This document shows positions 59,970-64,000 of a stretch of 64,000 bases of DNA, piece by piece. Source of the DNA: Nesterenkonia sp. Act20 (GTDB taxonomy: Bacteria > Actinomycetota > Actinomycetes > Actinomycetales > Micrococcaceae); NCBI RefSeq assembly GCF_019173455.1, contig NZ_JADPQH010000001.1:992001-1056000 (forward strand), given 5' to 3'. The translations under genes were made by a program, and so were the position numbers. How positions within the stretch are numbered: position 1 is the stretch's first letter; the number at the start of each line of letters is the position of its first letter. The notes beneath the pieces were generated by a model, which was not told the DNA's origin, made no database searches, and worked only from the letters and a program-made list of their open reading frames with translations.

Positions 59970-60872
59970 TTATTTCTTCACAAGCTCGCGAAGGAAGACT
60001 GCTCCGGCAGCGGCAGACCCGGCGACGACGGCGAGCGGCTTCCACCGCGCCGCCACGTGTTCTCCGGCCGCGTGCGCGGCGGACTCGTGAGCAGCTGAGT
60101 CGGTCGATCCCGGGCTGCGACTCTCTGCCGGGGTTGCAGCGGCCTTCGCCGCACCGCCCGTGCCTGCGCTGCGCTTGGGCTTGGGCTTCTGTCGGCTGGT
60201 CTTGTCGCGGCTGGTCTTCTCACGCACCGTCTCGCTGATCTGTCGAGTCCCGGTGGTGATCTGGTCCTGGAGCGAGGCGAGGTGTTCACGGCGCAGTGCA
60301 GTCCGGCGCAGCAGCTCGCTGTAGGTCGGCGCCGTGGGCTCGCCGGCGCCGGGGGTCTTAGAGTCCTTCTTGGCCTGCTCGGCGGCCGCCCGCTTGGACT
60401 CCTCCTTCTCGCGACGACGCTCGGCGTCCTCGCGGTCCAGACTCTGCGGGTCGAAGCTGGTGCCCTCACGGGCCACACCAAGGTCCAGCCGGAACCCGCG
60501 GATGGCGTCCTCAGGAAGCAGCGGCATGGTCTTCTTGAGCTTGAACAGCCCGATCAGCGCGAAGATCAGCGCAATGATCAGGAAGACGCCCGCGACGATC
60601 AGCGCGGCGGCCCAGGGCTTGAAGATCAGGGCGAGGGCGGCGATTGCGGCGACGATGAGCGCCACCACGAGGAATGCGAGGAACACCGCTCCGACGATCA
60701 TGAGCGCAACGGCGATGCCGGCGGCCACGCCCTTGGTCTTCATCTGGCTGATGGCCAGCTGGATCTCGTCATTGATCTGCTTGGGGCCGAGTCGCAGAAC
60801 GACCTTGATCACATCGAGCAGCGATGTGCGGGGCGCCGTGCCCGTGGTGCGGCCAGTTTCTGGCTGAGACAA
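59970..60872 (-). CDS. Holin-like (DUF1469) / DUF3618 membrane protein
   Basis: 300 residues from TTG 60872 with GGAGG upstream. The N-terminal half has two long membrane helices (GIAVALMIVGAVFLAFLVVALIVA and ALIVAGVFLIIALIFALIGL) of the phage holin/DUF1469 type. The C-terminal half has a DUF3618-like stretch (YSELLRRTALRREHLASLQDQI) and a disordered tail ending in a hydrophobic segment. Common in actinobacteria near lipid genes; function unclear. Confidence 0.8.
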   Translation of the reverse strand: MSQPETGRTTGTAPRTSLLDVIKVVLRLGPKQINDEIQLAISQMKTKGVAAGIAVALMIVGAVFLAFLVVALIVAAIAALALIFKPWAAALIVAGVFLIIALIFALIGLFKLKKTMPLLPEDAIRGFRLDLGVAREGTSFDPQSLDREDAERRREKEESKRAAAEQAKKDSKTPGAGEPTAPTYSELLRRTALRREHLASLQDQITTGTRQISETVREKTSRDKTSRQKPKPKRSAGTGGAAKAAATPAESRSPGSTDSAAHESAAHAAGEHVAARWKPLAVVAGSAAAGAVFLRELVKK

Positions 60873-60940
60873 GTCAGCGCCTCCATGCTTGTGGGTGACT
60901 GGTGAGTTGCTTACAAACTACCACCTATACCATGAGGGAT

Positions 60941-61387
60941 ATGGCTGATCAGTACGATTTCGAAGAGCTCTACGCCAATACCTATACGGCTGCTGACCAG
61001 CTGGCGCACGAGTCTGAGCCGGCATCGAAGAAACGTTTTGTGCCAGCTTGGGCCCTGACACTTTTCCTCGGCCCCACCGGCGCCCATCGGTGGTATCTGA
61101 CCCGGCGCGTCTCGGCGCTGCTCATGCTGCTGACCACCCTGGCCGGCGTCGTCCTTCTGGTCGCGGCGCAGCAGACTCTGGGGCTGCTCTGCATGACCGT
61201 GGTGTTCGTCTGGACCTTGATCGATCTGATCATGCTGCTCACCGGGTCGATGCGTGACAGGGAGGACCTCCGGCTGGCAGGCCACCGTGAGCGGGCCGGG
61301 CTCTGCGCCGCCATCACGGTGATCCTGCTGGCCCTGGTGCTGATGATCTCCCTGATGATCGGCACCAGCGCCGGGGTCACCGGTTGA
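60941..61387 (+). CDS. TM2-domain protein
   Basis: 148 residues from ATG 60941. A TM2 domain (KRFVPAWALTLFLGPTGAHRWYL with the G-x-x-G-x-H-R-x-Y motif) is followed by two more hydrophobic helices and a C-terminal helix (AAITVILLALVLMISLMI). A small integral membrane protein of unknown role; divergent from the holin-like gene. Confidence 0.85.
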   Translation: MADQYDFEELYANTYTAADQLAHESEPASKKRFVPAWALTLFLGPTGAHRWYLTRRVSALLMLLTTLAGVVLLVAAQQTLGLLCMTVVFVWTLIDLIMLLTGSMRDREDLRLAGHRERAGLCAAITVILLALVLMISLMIGTSAGVTG

Positions 61388-61448
61388 GCGAGCCGCGACA
61401 CGGTGACCTCCACCAGCGGCGGGGTGATCTCCGCCGGGGTCGATGATC

Positions 61449-62321
61449 TCAGTCGGGGTCGATCTGCCCGACCGGAGTGCGCTTCTCCGCCTGGAACTGG
61501 TCCTCGATGCGCCCGTGGGCCCAGTATGCCGAGAGTGACATCCCCTTACGCGGCAGGCCCTTGTCCTCGACCAGCAGGCGACGGATCCGCTTGGTCTGCT
61601 CACGCTCGCCGTGGACGAAGACCTGCACATCACCCTCGGGGATGCTCAGCGATTCGAGGTAGTCCGCGAGCATGGTCGTCTCCGGGCTGAAATCGGCTTC
61701 GCGGTGCAGCCACACCAGGTCCATGCCTGCCGGCACGGTCAAGGGCTGACGCTCCGATTCATCCCGGACCTCGACGACGGCGACTCCACGCGCGTCCTCG
61801 TCCATGGACTCCAGGGCGGAGGCGATCGCGGGAAGGGCGGCCTCGTCCCCGGCGAGCAGGTGCCAGTCGGCCTCGCCTCGCGGCGCGTAGGCGCTGCCGG
61901 GACCGAAGAAGCTGAGCAGGTCTCCCGGCTGCGCGTTCTGCGCCCAGACTCCGGCGAGACCTTCATCGCCGTGGACCACGAAGTCCACCCAGATCTGCGA
62001 GTTCAGGTGATCCACGTGGCGGATCGTATAGGTGCGCGTGACCGGCATCAGCTCGCTGGGCAGCTGCTCGCGCAGCGCCTCCATGTCGAAGGGGCGGCTC
62101 AGGTCCACGTCCTGCTGCGCGCCAGCATCCTCGTGGAGGGCGTCCGGCAGGAACAGCAGCTTGATGTATTGGTCCGTCGCTGGAGAATCTCCCACCGATT
62201 TGAACTCGATGGCATCAAAGCCGGGGCCGCCGAAGATCACCCGGATCATATGCGGGCTGAGCTGCTTCTTGGTCTCGACGCGGAGCACATGCTGCACGCG
62301 TGGTTTCTTCGTCTTGGACAC
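61449..62321 (-). CDS. Siderophore-interacting protein (flavin reductase)
   Basis: 290 residues, GTG start. FAD-binding region: VIFGGPGFDAIEFKSVG, RTYTIRHVDHLNSQIWVDFVVHG and FFGPGSAYAPRGEADW. The SIP domain follows (HLLAGDEAALPAIASALESM; SLSAYWAHGRIEDQFQAEK). It reduces ferric siderophores in the cytoplasm to release iron. Length and motifs match ViuB/SIP proteins. Confidence 0.93.
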   Translation of the reverse strand: MSKTKKPRVQHVLRVETKKQLSPHMIRVIFGGPGFDAIEFKSVGDSPATDQYIKLLFLPDALHEDAGAQQDVDLSRPFDMEALREQLPSELMPVTRTYTIRHVDHLNSQIWVDFVVHGDEGLAGVWAQNAQPGDLLSFFGPGSAYAPRGEADWHLLAGDEAALPAIASALESMDEDARGVAVVEVRDESERQPLTVPAGMDLVWLHREADFSPETTMLADYLESLSIPEGDVQVFVHGEREQTKRIRRLLVEDKGLPRKGMSLSAYWAHGRIEDQFQAEKRTPVGQIDPD

Positions 62322-62449
62322 CAGCGCACTCTAATCCACTCTTCGAGCTCAGGTCAGGTTCCCCTCAGCCGGAGGCTGGACTATTACGCAAGCATGTTCT
62401 GCCCGATTGACGCGCGCACCCGGTCACCCTTCCAGTTCGGCGTCGAAAA

Positions 62450-62474
62450 AAGTTGAGTGCACCATGCTCAACTT
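62450..62474. promoter_or_regulatory. HAIR-like operator of hsp20
   Basis: AAGTTGAG (62450-62457) and CTCAACTT (62467-62474), spaced by 9 bp, resemble the HspR-associated inverted repeat (CTTGAG-N-CTCAAG). TATACT follows at 62479, a probable -10, so repressor binding would block the hsp20 promoter. Confidence 0.65.
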
Positions 62475-62567
62475 TGGAATATACTCAGAGCAGGTTCCGT
62501 TGGAATCGATGCCGCAAGGCATGAAACGTACCCGTTGAGCAATGAGTTGAAGGAGCTGATTGCTGTG

Positions 62568-63014
62568 ATGAACACCTCTCTGACCCGCCTGGATCCGTTC
62601 ACCCTCATCGATGACGTGTTCCGCACCATGCGCACCCCGGCAATGGACGCGACGCAGCGTCAATCCGGCTTCGTTCCACCGGTAGACGCCCACAGGGACG
62701 GCGAAGATTTGGTGCTGAGCGCCGATCTTCCGGGCATCGATCCGGACAAGGACGTCTCTGTCGAACTGACCGGACGCACCTTGACGGTCTCCGGCGAGCG
62801 CCGCAGCCAGACCGAGGCCGATGGGCTGCGCGAGGTCCGCTACGGGTCCTTCTCCCGCACGATCACCCTGCCGAGCGAGGTCTCCGGTGACGCCATCACC
62901 GCGAACTACGAGTCCGGGGTGCTGAAGGTCCGGGTGGCCGGGGTCTACGCCGCTGAACAGCCGCGCAAGATCCAGGTCTCCTCCACCGAGCGCCAGCAGG
63001 TGATCGATTCCTGA
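62568..63014 (+). CDS. Hsp20/alpha-crystallin small heat-shock protein
   Basis: 148 residues (ATG 62568, GTG 62565 possible; AAGGAG 10-14 nt upstream). Alpha-crystallin domain: PPVDAHRDGEDLVLSADLPGID, VELTGRTLTVSGERRS and SGDAITANYESGVLKVRVAG (G-x-L). A chaperone holding denatured proteins. HspR-type control from the upstream inverted repeat. Confidence 0.93.
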   Translation: MNTSLTRLDPFTLIDDVFRTMRTPAMDATQRQSGFVPPVDAHRDGEDLVLSADLPGIDPDKDVSVELTGRTLTVSGERRSQTEADGLREVRYGSFSRTITLPSEVSGDAITANYESGVLKVRVAGVYAAEQPRKIQVSSTERQQVIDS

Positions 63015-63037
63015 CCCGCCGCCACCACCACCACCGC

Positions 63038-63104
63038 TGAGGGGCGGATTCTCCGACTAGTTTGGCCCGATAACGGGGTCAGATACCCGGAGATTCCGCC
63101 CCTC
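63038..63104. repeat. Intergenic palindromic repeat, copy 3
   Basis: TGAGGGGCGGATTCTCCGA (63038-63056) and CGGAGATTCCGCCCCTCA (63087-63104) form a stem with one mismatch between the convergent hsp20 and purU genes. The arms match copy 1 at 3995-4062; the inner part resembles copy 2. It probably terminates both genes. Confidence 0.85.
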
Positions 63105-63120
63105 AACGTAGGGGGTCGGC

Positions 63121-63996
63121 TTAGAAGACGATCGTGGTGCTGCCGTTGCGGATCACACGATCCTCGCAGTGCCACTTCACCGCACGGGAGAGCACAGCGC
63201 GCTCGACGTCGGCGCCGAAGCGGGTGAGCTGGGCGACGTCGTCGCTGTGGGAAACCCGGATGACGTCCTGCTCGATGATCGGGCCCTCATCGAGATCACG
63301 GGTCACATAGTGCGCAGTCGCGCCGATGAGCTTCACGCCCCGGTCCTTGGCCTTCTGGTACGGGCCCGCACCGATGAAGGCCGGCAGGAAGCTGTGGTGG
63401 ATGTTGATCACCGGGGCGCCGACCTCCTCCAGGAAGTTCTCTGAAATGATCTGCATGTAACGCGCCAGGACGATCATGTCCACATTCCCGCGCAGCAGCT
63501 CCAGGTGCCTGGCCTCGGCGGCGGCCTTGTCCCCGTCGACGATGGGCACGTGGAAATACGGGATGCCGAAGGGCCGCACATCCTCGGCGAGGTCAGCGTG
63601 ATTCGAGATGACCATTGCGATGTCCATCGGAATCTCGCCGCGGCGGTGGCGCCAGAGCAGGTCCAGCAGGCAGTGATCAGTCTTAGACGCGAAGATCGCC
63701 ACCCGCTTGGGCTGATCTGCGGCGGTGAGCGAGAAGTCCATGGAGAAGCGATCGGCAAGCTTCGTCTGGACCGCCTGCTCCACATCGGGCTTGGCGGCGG
63801 CGAGACCCGGCAGATGGAAGACGGTGCGCTGGAAGAAACGCCCCCCTTCCACGCCTGTGGAGTACTGGTCGAGGCTGATGATGTTGCCGCCCATGTCTGC
63901 GATGAGCTCTGAGACCGCAGCCACGATTCCTGGCTGATCCGGGCACGAGATGATCAATCGGGCGATGTCATACGGCTGGGTCTCAGGGGTGCTCAT
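63121..63996 (-). CDS. purU: Formyltetrahydrofolate deformylase
   Basis: 291 residues from ATG 63996, four bases from the window edge. An N-terminal ACT domain (ARLIISCPDQPGIVAAVSELI) is followed by a formyltransferase-fold domain: KTDHCLLDLLWRHRRGEIPMDI and INIHHSFLPAFIGAGPYQKA, with the catalytic Asn-x-His (NIHHS). It hydrolyses 10-formyl-THF to formate and THF. Complete; nothing of its upstream region is visible. Confidence 0.94.
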   Translation of the reverse strand: MSTPETQPYDIARLIISCPDQPGIVAAVSELIADMGGNIISLDQYSTGVEGGRFFQRTVFHLPGLAAAKPDVEQAVQTKLADRFSMDFSLTAADQPKRVAIFASKTDHCLLDLLWRHRRGEIPMDIAMVISNHADLAEDVRPFGIPYFHVPIVDGDKAAAEARHLELLRGNVDMIVLARYMQIISENFLEEVGAPVINIHHSFLPAFIGAGPYQKAKDRGVKLIGATAHYVTRDLDEGPIIEQDVIRVSHSDDVAQLTRFGADVERAVLSRAVKWHCEDRVIRNGSTTIVF

Positions 63997-64000
63997 CAAG

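Overview
The window is high-GC DNA from a Gram-positive actinomycete. The run M23 peptidase // rpsB-tsf-pyrH-frr-cdsA, an EF-Ts/UMP-kinase block, an HspR-type heat-shock operator, GTG/TTG starts and a GlxR/CRP-like palindrome all fit Actinomycetota. Gene order and protein style suggest a Micrococcaceae-like organism (Nesterenkonia/Arthrobacter relatives). That placement is inference; no 16S gene is present.

Layout. (1) 1-10.6 kb is core chromosome: a LytS/LytT-type two-component system divergent from a DUF485-ActP acetate/pyruvate symporter operon, an AbiEi/DUF559-like protein, then on the minus strand rpsB-tsf and pyrH-frr-cdsA-DivIVA-repeat protein. (2) 10.65-52.26 kb is a single integrated mobile element of about 41.6 kb. 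It splits an M23 peptidase gene: the 5' part is at 10440-10657 and the 3' part at 52256-52609. Both ends carry CCCTGGGG. Joining the element ends gives a symmetric attP (TAAAGACC, 4 nt, CCCTGGGG, 4 nt, GGTCTTTA), and a large serine integrase starts 35 bp inside the left end. (3) 52.6-64 kb is core chromosome again: FUSC transporter, glycosyltransferase/dehydrogenase/PTPS cluster, tRNA-Met, PQQ sugar dehydrogenase, a PgsA-like enzyme with a glycosyltransferase, holin-like and TM2 proteins, a siderophore-interacting protein, Hsp20 and PurU.

Inside the element. The left third (10.7-28 kb) is a plasmid-like backbone: integrase; a family of small proteins built on a repeated ~33-residue module; an HTH repressor with a concentric dyad; a KfrA-like coiled-coil protein with palindromic operators; a Fic protein lacking its catalytic His; two paralogous antitoxin-like proteins; an iteron-like cluster (TGGAGGGCA); a TOPRIM-helicase; a family A DNA polymerase; and a relaxase with an accessory protein. 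The middle (28-43 kb) is cargo: a GmrSD-type DUF262/DUF1524 nuclease with membrane and lipoprotein partners, a HEPN-like protein that may be frameshifted, chromate transporter / ArsR-ArsC fusion / rhodanese, a GAF-SpoIIE phosphatase, a family 2 glycosyltransferase, and a Pin-type invertase near a dispersed 30-bp repeat. The right end (43-52 kb) is a nuclease-rich island: an ASCH protein coupled to a PIN-GNAT-PUA fusion, a HEPN protein, a tRNA-Asn gene whose halves lie in permuted order, a structured-RNA candidate, a DUF559-like nuclease, a NYN nuclease and an MmeI-like restriction-modification enzyme with an HTH regulator.

The most unusual observation is the permuted tRNA-Asn(GUU) at 46254-46327 (minus strand). 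Its 3' half precedes its 5' half by two nucleotides, and the break lies in the anticodon loop between positions 36 and 37. All function calls come from reading the sequence; no database search was run.
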